DNA from: Halieaceae bacterium
Lineage (GTDB): Bacteria > Pseudomonadota > Gammaproteobacteria > Pseudomonadales > Halieaceae
Assembly: GCA_018666295.1 (NCBI GenBank)
Contig: JABIZW010000002.1
Location: 1-23,631 of the forward strand
Length of the DNA: 23,631 nucleotides
Direction: 5' to 3'
This document shows positions 15,965 through 22,169 of the stretch, one piece after another. Position numbers and translations under genes: made by a program. Position 1 is the stretch's first letter, and each line of letters opens with the position of its first letter. The notes beneath the pieces are model-generated. The model was not told where the DNA came from. It saw only the letters and a list, made by a program, of their open reading frames with translations, and made no database searches.

Positions 15965-17031
15965 GTAAATCCACTGTCCACAATGTCAATGTTGCGTCGC
16001 AAGAGGCACTAATAGCGCCTACGGTGCTGCGTTCTTCGGTCCCGGTCGATGATGCGACGTTCGAGTTTGTCACCCAGTCGCGGGAGGTCATCAGTGATAT
16101 TTTAGATCGTAAAGACCCCCGCTTAGTTGTTGTTGTTGGGCCCTGCTCTATCCACGACTGTGCAGCGGCCCTCGCCTACGCAAAGAAGCTTAAAGCGCTT
16201 TCTGAGCGCGTTAAAGACACGCTCTATATTGTCATGCGCGTCTACTTCGAGAAGCCGCGTACAACAACGGGCTGGAAAGGCTTGATCAATGACCCGCACC
16301 TGGATGACTCATTTGATATTGAAGCGGGTTTAAAGATTGGTCGGACGCTGCTTCGTGACCTGTTGCAGATGGGACTACCGACTGCCACGGAAGCGCTAGA
16401 CCCTATTACGCCGCAATACTTACAGGACCTAATCAGTTGGTCTGCCATTGGTGCGAGAACGACTGAATCTCAAACACACCGAGAAATGGCGAGCGGGCTC
16501 TCCTCTGCGGTTGGGTTCAAGAACGGTACAGACGGCAGTCTTGATGTGGCCATTAACGCCCTAAAGTCAGTTCAGCACCCGCACCGCTTTTTAGGCATTA
16601 ACTCTGAGGGTGTCGTGTCGGTTTTTGAGACTCGAGGGAACAGCTACGGCCATGTGGTCTTACGTGGCGGATCGAGTGGTCCGAACTATCAAAGCGCTCA
16701 AATAGACCGTTGTGAGCAGGCCCTTGCAAAAGCGGGCTTACCTGAGAATATTATGGTGGATTGTAGCCACGCAAATTCAAGCAAAGACCACAACAAACAA
16801 TCGCTGGTAACCCAAGACGTTTGCCATCAAATACTCAAAGGTAACCGGTCGATTATTGGTTTAATGCTGGAAAGTCACATCAATGAGGGTAGGCAAGACA
16901 TTCCAATGGACCTCAGCAATCTCGCGTACGGGGTGTCTGTAACCGACGCCTGTATGAGCTGGGAAACGACCGAGACGACCTTAATAGAGCTTGCAGATGC
17001 GTTAAGGGACAAGCTCCCAGCGCGGATTTAA
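15961..17031 (+). CDS. aroF: 3-deoxy-7-phosphoheptulonate (DAHP) synthase, Tyr-sensitive (AroF) type
   Basis: This 356-residue class I DAHP synthase condenses phosphoenolpyruvate and erythrose 4-phosphate, the first step of the shikimate pathway. The metal ligands are C62 (GPCSIHD), H270 (DCSHANSSKD), E304 (LMLESH) and D328 (VTDAC). Substrate-binding R93, K98-R100 (EKPR) and GARTTESQTHRE (164-175) are conserved. TATEALDP at 141-148 matches the Tyr-regulated E. coli AroF (LATEALDP) rather than Phe-regulated AroG (GEFLDM), so Tyr feedback is likely; this is inference. The ATG at 15961 gives a normal N-terminus but lacks an SD and is joined to the upstream mini-ORF by ATGA. Its TAA shares four bases (17028-17031) with the stop of the convergent nfuA. 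Confidence 0.95.
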   Translation: MSKSTVHNVNVASQEALIAPTVLRSSVPVDDATFEFVTQSREVISDILDRKDPRLVVVVGPCSIHDCAAALAYAKKLKALSERVKDTLYIVMRVYFEKPRTTTGWKGLINDPHLDDSFDIEAGLKIGRTLLRDLLQMGLPTATEALDPITPQYLQDLISWSAIGARTTESQTHREMASGLSSAVGFKNGTDGSLDVAINALKSVQHPHRFLGINSEGVVSVFETRGNSYGHVVLRGGSSGPNYQSAQIDRCEQALAKAGLPENIMVDCSHANSSKDHNKQSLVTQDVCHQILKGNRSIIGLMLESHINEGRQDIPMDLSNLAYGVSVTDACMSWETTETTLIELADALRDKLPARI

Positions 17032-17603
17032 TAGTAGGAGTTTGATCGATCCGTGTGATCGGTCATATCACGGACGCCGGCAAGTTCAGGGATTTGCTCA
17101 GTCAGTGTCTTTTCTACACCGTCCTTGAGCGTAATGCTCACCGCACTGCATCCCTGGCAGCCGCCACCAAAGCGAAGAATTGCAATCTGGTCTTCGGTGA
17201 CCTCCACGAGCGACACGTCACCACCGTGCGCCGCCAATGACGGGTTGACCTCGTTGTACAGCAGGTAATTTATGCGGTCCTCTATGGGGCTATCGACATC
17301 GACTCTCGGCATCTTTGCATTGGGGGCCTTAATGGTCAGCTGACCACCCATTTTGTCGGTCGCATAATCAACGACTGCGTCTTCCAAAAATGGAATGCTT
17401 CTCGCCTCTATCCAGGCGGTAATAGGCGCAAAATCACGCTCCTCATCAGTCTCTTGCATGTCACCTTCTCGACAGTAGGCGATGCACGTTTCGGCTTTGG
17501 GTGTGCCGGGACTGTTAATAAAGACCCTGACACCTAATGCATCGGCTTGTTTCTCGAGCAGCTCTTTAAGATAAAAGCGAGCAGATTCAGTGATCGTTAC
17601 CAT
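17028..17603 (-). CDS. nfuA: Fe-S biogenesis protein NfuA
   Basis: This 191-residue protein carries 4Fe-4S clusters to target apoproteins, notably under oxidative stress or iron limitation. The N-terminal half (1-97) is an A-type-like domain (HesB/IscA fold, INSPGTPKAE) that helps choose clients; its cysteines C40 and C44 are not in the canonical A-type positions. The Nfu domain (about 108-180) carries the cluster ligands C149 and C152 in GGGCQGCS. The ATG at 17603 is preceded by a very strong GGGAGGA. The length equals that of E. coli NfuA. It is convergent with aroF, sharing stop bases TTAA, and divergent from the DUF2970 gene. I found no clear IscR-like site upstream. Confidence 0.96.
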   Translation of the reverse strand: MVTITESARFYLKELLEKQADALGVRVFINSPGTPKAETCIAYCREGDMQETDEERDFAPITAWIEARSIPFLEDAVVDYATDKMGGQLTIKAPNAKMPRVDVDSPIEDRINYLLYNEVNPSLAAHGGDVSLVEVTEDQIAILRFGGGCQGCSAVSITLKDGVEKTLTEQIPELAGVRDMTDHTDRSNSYY

Positions 17604-17661
17604 AGCGTCCTCCCAGACAGGTCTGCAGATTACCAGAACTTTCAGTACTTAAATGTCTGTC

Positions 17662-17689
17662 TTGAATAATTTGTGCCACAAACTACACT
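17662..17689 (+). promoter_or_regulatory. Putative promoter of the DUF2970 gene with a palindrome in its spacer
   Basis: TTGAAT (17662-17667) and TACACT (17684-17689) are 16 bases apart, each matching sigma70 consensus at four of six positions. The spacer holds a perfect palindrome TTTGTG-C-CACAAA (17670-17682). A repressor bound there would sit between the two boxes. The same palindrome lies about 67 bases upstream of the nfuA start on the other strand, so it could serve both genes. Confidence 0.35.
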
Positions 17690-17719
17690 GCCAGCTCCGA
17701 ATCAGCGAGATATTAGAAC

Positions 17720-17902
17720 GTGTCGAAGATACTGAGGATCGTGCAAAGCACGCTCGCCGCCGCGATCGGCGTTCAAAGTAAGAAAAACCGTGAGCGTGAT
17801 TTCGAGGAAGGAAACGCCAGCACTTTCATCGTTGCCGGCATCTTATTTACAGTACTTTTTATCGCCACGATTGTCGTCGTGGTCAGCGCAGTGACGCCCT
17901 AA
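17720..17902 (+). CDS. DUF2970 small membrane protein
   Basis: This 60-residue protein has a soluble N-terminal half (FEEG just before the helix, GVQSKKNRERDFEEG at 17-31) and one C-terminal membrane helix (about 36-58, FIVAGILFTVLFIATIVVVVSAV). The GVQ-x-KNRERDF block followed by a single helix is the DUF2970 signature of many gamma- and betaproteobacteria. Function is unknown. The start is GTG at 17720; no upstream alternative gives a better N-terminus and the SD is poor. Its TAA overlaps the stop of the tail-to-tail 36-residue ORF (17899-17902). It is divergent from nfuA across a 116-base spacer holding the palindrome at 17670-17682. Confidence 0.8.
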   Translation: MSKILRIVQSTLAAAIGVQSKKNRERDFEEGNASTFIVAGILFTVLFIATIVVVVSAVTP

Positions 17903-18009
17903 GCGGGCAGGCCAGACAGCCACTCGACAACGCCGAGTATGGCAACCGCCAGAACAACTACGGCGACTACGGCATCCGCCGTGCTGTCGTCCATATTACT
18001 TTTTGACAT
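17899..18009 (-). CDS. Small single-helix membrane protein (36 aa), unknown
   Basis: A 36-residue ORF starts at the ATG at 18007-18009 and ends in TAG at 17899-17901. The first 11 residues are polar (MSKSNMDD...), followed by one hydrophobic helix (AVVAVVVLAVAILGVVEWL, about 13-31). An excellent SD, GGGGGA, lies five bases upstream, much better than that of most genes here, and supports it as a real gene. Its stop overlaps that of the convergent DUF2970 gene (CTAA). It lies 30 bases downstream of etfA on the same strand, past the weak hairpin at 18032-18053. I do not recognise a family. A spurious ORF over an antisense stretch is possible, but none of it overlaps another gene's codons except the stop. 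Confidence 0.6.
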   Translation of the reverse strand: MSKSNMDDSTADAVVAVVVLAVAILGVVEWLSGLPA

Positions 18010-18031
18010 GTATCCCCCAGATAATGAGCGA

Positions 18032-18053
18032 AAGCGGCGTTAAAGCGCCGCTT
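18032..18053 (-). terminator. Hairpin at the end of etfA, weak terminator
   Basis: AAGCGGCG (18032-18039) and CGCCGCTT (18046-18053) form a perfect 8-base GC-rich stem with a 6-base loop that contains the etfA stop codon (18040-18042). On the etfA strand it is followed by only TTT and CGCTC, so termination would be partial. It may also protect the etfBA transcript end or let some transcription pass into the 36-residue ORF. Confidence 0.45.
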
Positions 18054-18969
18054 CGAGTTCAGGAAGCGCTGAAAACAGATCAGCAACCAGACCGTAGTCT
18101 GCCACCTGGAAAATCGGTGCATCCTCGTCCTTATTAATCGCCACAATGACTTTACTGTCTTTCATTCCAGCCAAGTGTTGGATGGCCCCTGAAATCCCAA
18201 CGGCAATATACAAGTCAGGCGCGACAATTTTACCGGTTTGGCCCACTTGATAATCATTAGGAACAAACCCTGCATCAACGGCGGCGCGCGAAGCACCGAT
18301 CGCCGCATTCAACTTGTCAGCAATGCCTTCAAGCATGGAGAAATTATCGCCGTTCTGCATGCCTCGTCCGCCGGAAATCACCACCGATGCTGCCGTGAGC
18401 TCTGGTCGATCAGATACCGCAACCTCCTCACCTACAAAGCGCGAAACGCCAGCATCATGCGCACCATCAACCTGCTGTACGACGGCAGTACCGCCCTCGG
18501 CAGCGACAGCATCAAACGCAGTTGTGCGCACAGTGATGACCTTTTTAGCGTCAGAGCTTTTTACGGTCGCCATGACATTTCCCGCATAAATCGGGCGTTC
18601 AAACGTTTCTGCGTCTATGATTCCTGTGATATCGGAAATCTGCGCAACATCGAGTAACGCAGCGACGCGTGGCATAAAGTTCTTACCATTCGCCGTAGCA
18701 GCGGCCATGACGAAATCGTAACCCACAGCGAGATCTGCGATCGCAAGACTGACATTTTCTGCCAGCTGATGCTCGTAGACCACGTTATCGGCGCTCAGCA
18801 CACCAGCAACACCGGCGATCGACGCAGCGGCATCAGCAACACCCTGGCATCCACTGCCGACGACGAGGATATCTACGTCACCACCAAGCTGTTGCGCAGC
18901 GGCTACAGCATTTAACGTCGCGGGCTTCAGCGACTCGTTATCGTGTTCTGCAACAATTAACGTTTTCAT
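18040..18969 (-). CDS. etfA: Electron transfer flavoprotein alpha subunit
   Basis: This 309-residue ETF alpha subunit (FixB family) binds FAD and passes electrons from acyl-CoA and other dehydrogenases to ETF-QO. The C-terminal FAD domain is intact: VVISGGRGM (about 197-205), GASRAAVDAG (225-234), GQTGKIVAPDLYIAVGISGAIQHLAGM (243-269) and AINKDEDAPIFQVADYGLVADLF (278-300). The N-terminal part forms the ETF-beta-like domain. The ATG at 18969 overlaps the etfB stop by one base (TAATG), a classic coupled start. Its stop lies in the loop of a GC-rich hairpin. Together with etfB and the divergent ETF-QO gene it forms a complete pathway to ubiquinone. Confidence 0.96.
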   Translation of the reverse strand: MKTLIVAEHDNESLKPATLNAVAAAQQLGGDVDILVVGSGCQGVADAAASIAGVAGVLSADNVVYEHQLAENVSLAIADLAVGYDFVMAAATANGKNFMPRVAALLDVAQISDITGIIDAETFERPIYAGNVMATVKSSDAKKVITVRTTAFDAVAAEGGTAVVQQVDGAHDAGVSRFVGEEVAVSDRPELTAASVVISGGRGMQNGDNFSMLEGIADKLNAAIGASRAAVDAGFVPNDYQVGQTGKIVAPDLYIAVGISGAIQHLAGMKDSKVIVAINKDEDAPIFQVADYGLVADLFSALPELEAAL

Positions 18970-19718
18970 TAAATCACCTTCGCTTCGTTCTTGAGCTTGT
19001 CGACCAGCTGCTCAACCGATTCTACCTTGATGCCGGCTGATCGCTCTGCTGGCGGCTTTACACTGACCAATGTGACGTGCGACTGCACGTCTACGCCTAG
19101 ATCTGAAGGCGAAAAAGTCTCGAGCGGCTTTTTCTTCGCCTTCATGATGTTTGGCAGTGACGCGTATCGTGGTTCGTTTAGACGTAAGTCTGTTGTGACG
19201 ATTGCCGGCAACGTCAACTCAACGGTCTGCAGTCCACCATCAACCTCGCGTATGACCTGAACAGTGCCGTCGCCCACATTAACCTCTGACGCAAATGTAC
19301 CCTGCCCCATCCCGGTTAAGGCACCCAGCATTTGGCCAGTCTGATTGTTGTCTCCGTCGATCGACTGCTTGCCTAAAATGATCAGGTCGGGCGACTCTGC
19401 TGCAATCACTCCCTTGAGCAATTTGGCGATCTCAAGCGGCTCGGGTCGACCTTCAGCCTCGACGTGAACGCCCCGATCGGCACCCAGTGCGAGCGCCGTA
19501 CGAATCTGTTCTTGGCAACTCTTGTCACCGATTGAGGCGACGACGACTTCGGAAGCCGTGCCTGCCTCTTTCAGACGCACCGCTTCTTCAACCGCGATTT
19601 CACAGAAGGGATTTATCGCCATTTTAACGTTGTTGAGCTCCACATCCGAGCCATCGGACTTGGCGCGCACCTTTACGTTGTAATCCACAACGCGCTTCAC
19701 TGCGACGAGTACTTTCAT
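18969..19718 (-). CDS. etfB: Electron transfer flavoprotein beta subunit
   Basis: This 249-residue ETF beta subunit (FixA family) binds AMP and forms the heterodimer with EtfA. Signatures are MKVLVAVKRVVDYNVKVR at the N-terminus, NPFCEIAVEEAVRLKE (about 37-52), LILGKQSIDGDNNQTGQMLGALTG (112-135) and LPAIVTTDLRLNEPRYASLPNIMKAKKK (170-197), which contains the dehydrogenase recognition loop. The ATG at 19718 has GGAG upstream. It is the first gene of etfBA, and the spacer to the divergent ETF-QO gene (19719-19897) holds its promoter. Confidence 0.97.
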   Translation of the reverse strand: MKVLVAVKRVVDYNVKVRAKSDGSDVELNNVKMAINPFCEIAVEEAVRLKEAGTASEVVVASIGDKSCQEQIRTALALGADRGVHVEAEGRPEPLEIAKLLKGVIAAESPDLIILGKQSIDGDNNQTGQMLGALTGMGQGTFASEVNVGDGTVQVIREVDGGLQTVELTLPAIVTTDLRLNEPRYASLPNIMKAKKKPLETFSPSDLGVDVQSHVTLVSVKPPAERSAGIKVESVEQLVDKLKNEAKVI

Positions 19719-19743
19719 AGCATCTCCACTGAAAGTTAACGTG

Positions 19744-19771
19744 TTTAAAATTCTTAGTGATCAGAGATCAA
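19744..19771 (-). promoter_or_regulatory. Possible etfBA promoter with small inverted repeat
   Basis: On the complement, TTGATC (19766-19771) and TTTAAA (19744-19749) are 16 bases apart and resemble -35 and -10 boxes. TGATC-AGA-GATCA (19758-19770) is a perfect inverted repeat overlapping the -35. For the divergent ETF-QO gene, TTCAAA (19826-19831) and CATATT (19848-19853) are the best pair I see. Evidence is by resemblance only. Confidence 0.3.
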
Positions 19772-19897
19772 ATTGTTGCTCGCATTACTACACCTGCGAG
19801 GCGCGATACTTTAACATACTGCAAGTTCAAAAAAGTGATTGGCTGTGCATATTTTACGTGGATAGAGCCTATTGCGCTTGTTAATTGGAGGTGTGTT

Positions 19898-21547
19898 TTG
19901 GAACGCGAATCGATGGAATTTGACGTGGTAGTCGTCGGCGCAGGCCCTGCAGGGTTGTCGGCAGCTATTAAACTCAGTCAGTTGGCTCAAGAACAAGAGC
20001 GTGAAATCAGTGTGTGCGTCGTGGAAAAAGGGTCCGAAGTTGGCGCTCATATTCTTTCGGGCGCTGTACTTGAGACCACCGCGCTCGATGAACTATTGCC
20101 CGACTGGGGCTCAATGGGTGCACCGCTCAATACCGCTGTGACAGAAGACGTCTTTTATTACTACACGTCAGGCAAGTCGGCTGCAAAAATCCCGAATCTG
20201 CTGTTGCCCCCCCCGGTCCACAACGATGGGAACTATATAGTCTCGATGGGCAACGTCTGTCGGTGGCTCGCGGAGCAGGCGGAAAATAATGGCGTTGAGG
20301 TTTACCCCGGCTTCGCTGCCTCCGAAGTGCTGTTTAACGACGACGGTTCTGTAAAAGGGATCGCGACGGGTGACATGGGCATTAGTGCCACGGGAGAACA
20401 AAAAGATTCTTTCATGCCGGGAATGGAGCTGCATGCTAAATACACCCTATTTGCAGAGGGTTGTCGCGGGCATTTGGGAAAGGAGCTCATCGCGCACTTT
20501 GGACTTGATGAAGGCAAAGACCCGCAACATTACGGAATCGGCATCAAAGAGGTTTGGCAGATTAAACCTGAGCTGCACGAGGAAGGTAAAGTCATTCACG
20601 GTCTGGGTTGGCCATTGTCAGAGAGTGGCTCTTCGGGTGGTGCATTTATGTACCATGCGGAAAACAGTGAGGTGTATCTGGGATTAATCACTGACCTAAA
20701 CTACTCAAATCCACATTTGAGTCCTTTTGAAGAGTTCCAGCGTTGGAAAACACATCCTAAAACGGCCCACTACCTAGAGGGAGCCACCCGACTGGCTTAT
20801 GGCGCCCGAGCGCTGGCCAAAGGGGGGCAAAACTCGCTACCCAAGCTCAACTTTCCAGGTGGACTCATCATTGGCTGTGATGCGGGGACGCTAAATGCGG
20901 TCAAGATTAAAGGCAATCATACGGCCATGAAGAGTGGCATGTTGGCTGCTGAAGAGGTTGCTGCCGCGTTAATGGCCGAGACTCCTCAAGCCAACTTGGA
21001 AAACTTTACTGCACGAGTCGACGCGTCGTGGCTCGGAAAGGAGTTGAAGTCGAGCCGTAATTTTGCCGGATATATGCACACCTTTGGCGCTCTACTGGGC
21101 TCGGCTGCGGTGTGGTTCGATCAAACGATTATGCGCGGTAACATGCCGTTCACGCTTCGAGACAAGACGCCTGATCACGCGTGTCTGAAGCCCGCTGCTT
21201 CGTCAAAAAAGCTCGACTACCCCAAACCTGACAATGTGCTGACGTTCGACAGGTTGTCGTCTGTATTCCTCTCCAACACAAACCACGAAGAAGACCAGCC
21301 TTGTCACCTTAAGCTACTGGATTCGTCGATCCCCATTCACGTCAATCTGCCCATGTACGATGAACCGGCACAGCGGTACTGCCCAGCTGGCGTTTATGAG
21401 GTTGTGACTGATGGCGATGAGCCGCGCTTCCAAATCAACGCTCAGAATTGCGTCCACTGCAAGACATGTGACATCAAAGACCCCTCGCAGAATATTCGAT
21501 GGGTAACACCTGAAGGATTAGGCGGGCCGACCTACCCCAATATGTAA
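19898..21547 (+). CDS. etfQO: Electron transfer flavoprotein-ubiquinone oxidoreductase (ETF-QO)
   Basis: This 549-residue membrane-associated flavoprotein passes electrons from reduced ETF to ubiquinone. The N-terminal FAD loop is VVVGAGPAGLSAA (11-23). Substrate and quinone regions follow, with GLGWPLSESGSSGGAFMYH and FPGGLIIGCDAGTLNAVKIKGNHTAMKSGMLAAE (FAD-binding second motif). The C-terminal 4Fe-4S cluster is complete: C495 (RYCPAGVY), C518, C521 and C524 (NCVHCKTC). The start is TTG at 19898: it gives MERESMEFDVV, like the Pseudomonas proteins, and a perfect GGAGGT (19887-19892) lies five bases upstream. The ATG at 19913 and an upstream open frame from 19757 are less likely. It is divergent from etfBA, suggesting shared control. 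Confidence 0.96.
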   Translation: MERESMEFDVVVVGAGPAGLSAAIKLSQLAQEQEREISVCVVEKGSEVGAHILSGAVLETTALDELLPDWGSMGAPLNTAVTEDVFYYYTSGKSAAKIPNLLLPPPVHNDGNYIVSMGNVCRWLAEQAENNGVEVYPGFAASEVLFNDDGSVKGIATGDMGISATGEQKDSFMPGMELHAKYTLFAEGCRGHLGKELIAHFGLDEGKDPQHYGIGIKEVWQIKPELHEEGKVIHGLGWPLSESGSSGGAFMYHAENSEVYLGLITDLNYSNPHLSPFEEFQRWKTHPKTAHYLEGATRLAYGARALAKGGQNSLPKLNFPGGLIIGCDAGTLNAVKIKGNHTAMKSGMLAAEEVAAALMAETPQANLENFTARVDASWLGKELKSSRNFAGYMHTFGALLGSAAVWFDQTIMRGNMPFTLRDKTPDHACLKPAASSKKLDYPKPDNVLTFDRLSSVFLSNTNHEEDQPCHLKLLDSSIPIHVNLPMYDEPAQRYCPAGVYEVVTDGDEPRFQINAQNCVHCKTCDIKDPSQNIRWVTPEGLGGPTYPNM

Positions 21548-21593
21548 AAAAGCCTATTCCCTGCTTACCAGCTCGCACTAAAGCAGGGAATAG
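21546..21593 (-). terminator. Strong intrinsic terminator of the ppiD-DUF1285 unit
   Basis: CTATTCCCTGCTT (21554-21566) and AAGCAGGGAATAG (21581-21593) are perfect 13-base inverted arms with a 14-base loop. On the minus strand the stem is followed by GC and six T (complement of 21546-21551). The upstream arm lies inside the last codons of the DUF1285 gene and its stop is in the loop. On the + strand the hairpin begins seven bases after the ETF-QO stop but has no T-run after it, so it mainly serves the leftward unit. Confidence 0.88.
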
Positions 21594-22153
21594 CGCTCGC
21601 CACCGCTGACAATACAGCCAGTATCATCTGCCATCTCGACCAGCCGGTACCAAGCGGCGCGTGTGAACAAGGCGGTCAATCCGTGTGGCAGGCAAACAAA
21701 GGCGGCACCTGCGGCTCTTGCTTCAGAATGGAGCCCGGTCTCCGCATTCAATTTAAAAATGCCACCGGTATTGAGGACTAGCCCTAACGATCCTTCTCCT
21801 GTCTCTGAGTCGTGCAGCTGACTTGCATCGACGACCATCAAAGGGTGCAAGGCAACGCTGACCTCGACCTTCTCCACTGGCGTGACGAGGTAGAAGGCGC
21901 CGTCACTCTCCTTACGAAGAAGTCCTGCAAACAAGGAAACAAGCTCTGAGCGTTTAATTTCAGAGCCCTCATGGAACCATCGGCCGTCTCGGTCGATCGC
22001 CATATCGAGTTGCCCGCAGTGTTCTGGGGCCCACGTCTCTAGGGGGTAAGGCACACGTCCGTTAACACTTCCAATAAAGTCGGAATTGCCGCCTCGGTTT
22101 GTCTCAGTGACTCCAGCACTTCGGATCAGCCGGGCGAATGCGTCATCTGCCAC
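21578..22153 (-). CDS. DUF1285 family protein
   Basis: This 191-residue protein belongs to DUF1285 (PF06938), recognised by ETWAPEHCGQLDMAIDRDGRWFHEGSEIKRSELVSLF (39-75) followed by LLRKESDGAFYLVTPVEKVEVSV (78-100). The family is small, cytoplasmic and of unknown biochemical function. No signal peptide, membrane helix or catalytic motif is seen. The start is GTG at 22153, with GGAG about nine bases upstream; no ATG precedes the conserved block in frame. It lies 16 bases after ppiD on the same strand, so the two are probably co-transcribed, and it ends in the strong terminator. The final codons are part of the terminator stem. Confidence 0.85.
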   Translation of the reverse strand: MADDAFARLIRSAGVTETNRGGNSDFIGSVNGRVPYPLETWAPEHCGQLDMAIDRDGRWFHEGSEIKRSELVSLFAGLLRKESDGAFYLVTPVEKVEVSVALHPLMVVDASQLHDSETGEGSLGLVLNTGGIFKLNAETGLHSEARAAGAAFVCLPHGLTALFTRAAWYRLVEMADDTGCIVSGGERYSLL

Positions 22154-22169
22154 CCTATCGCTCTCCAGA

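Noticed and set aside
17604..17719. IscR-type site upstream of nfuA
   Set aside because: I looked because nfuA is IscR-controlled in E. coli, but the palindrome TTTGTGCCACAAA does not fit the IscR type 1 or type 2 pattern as I know it.
18238..18657. 139-codon ORF antisense to etfA
   Set aside because: Lies wholly within etfA, whose motifs are intact, and has no family resemblance.
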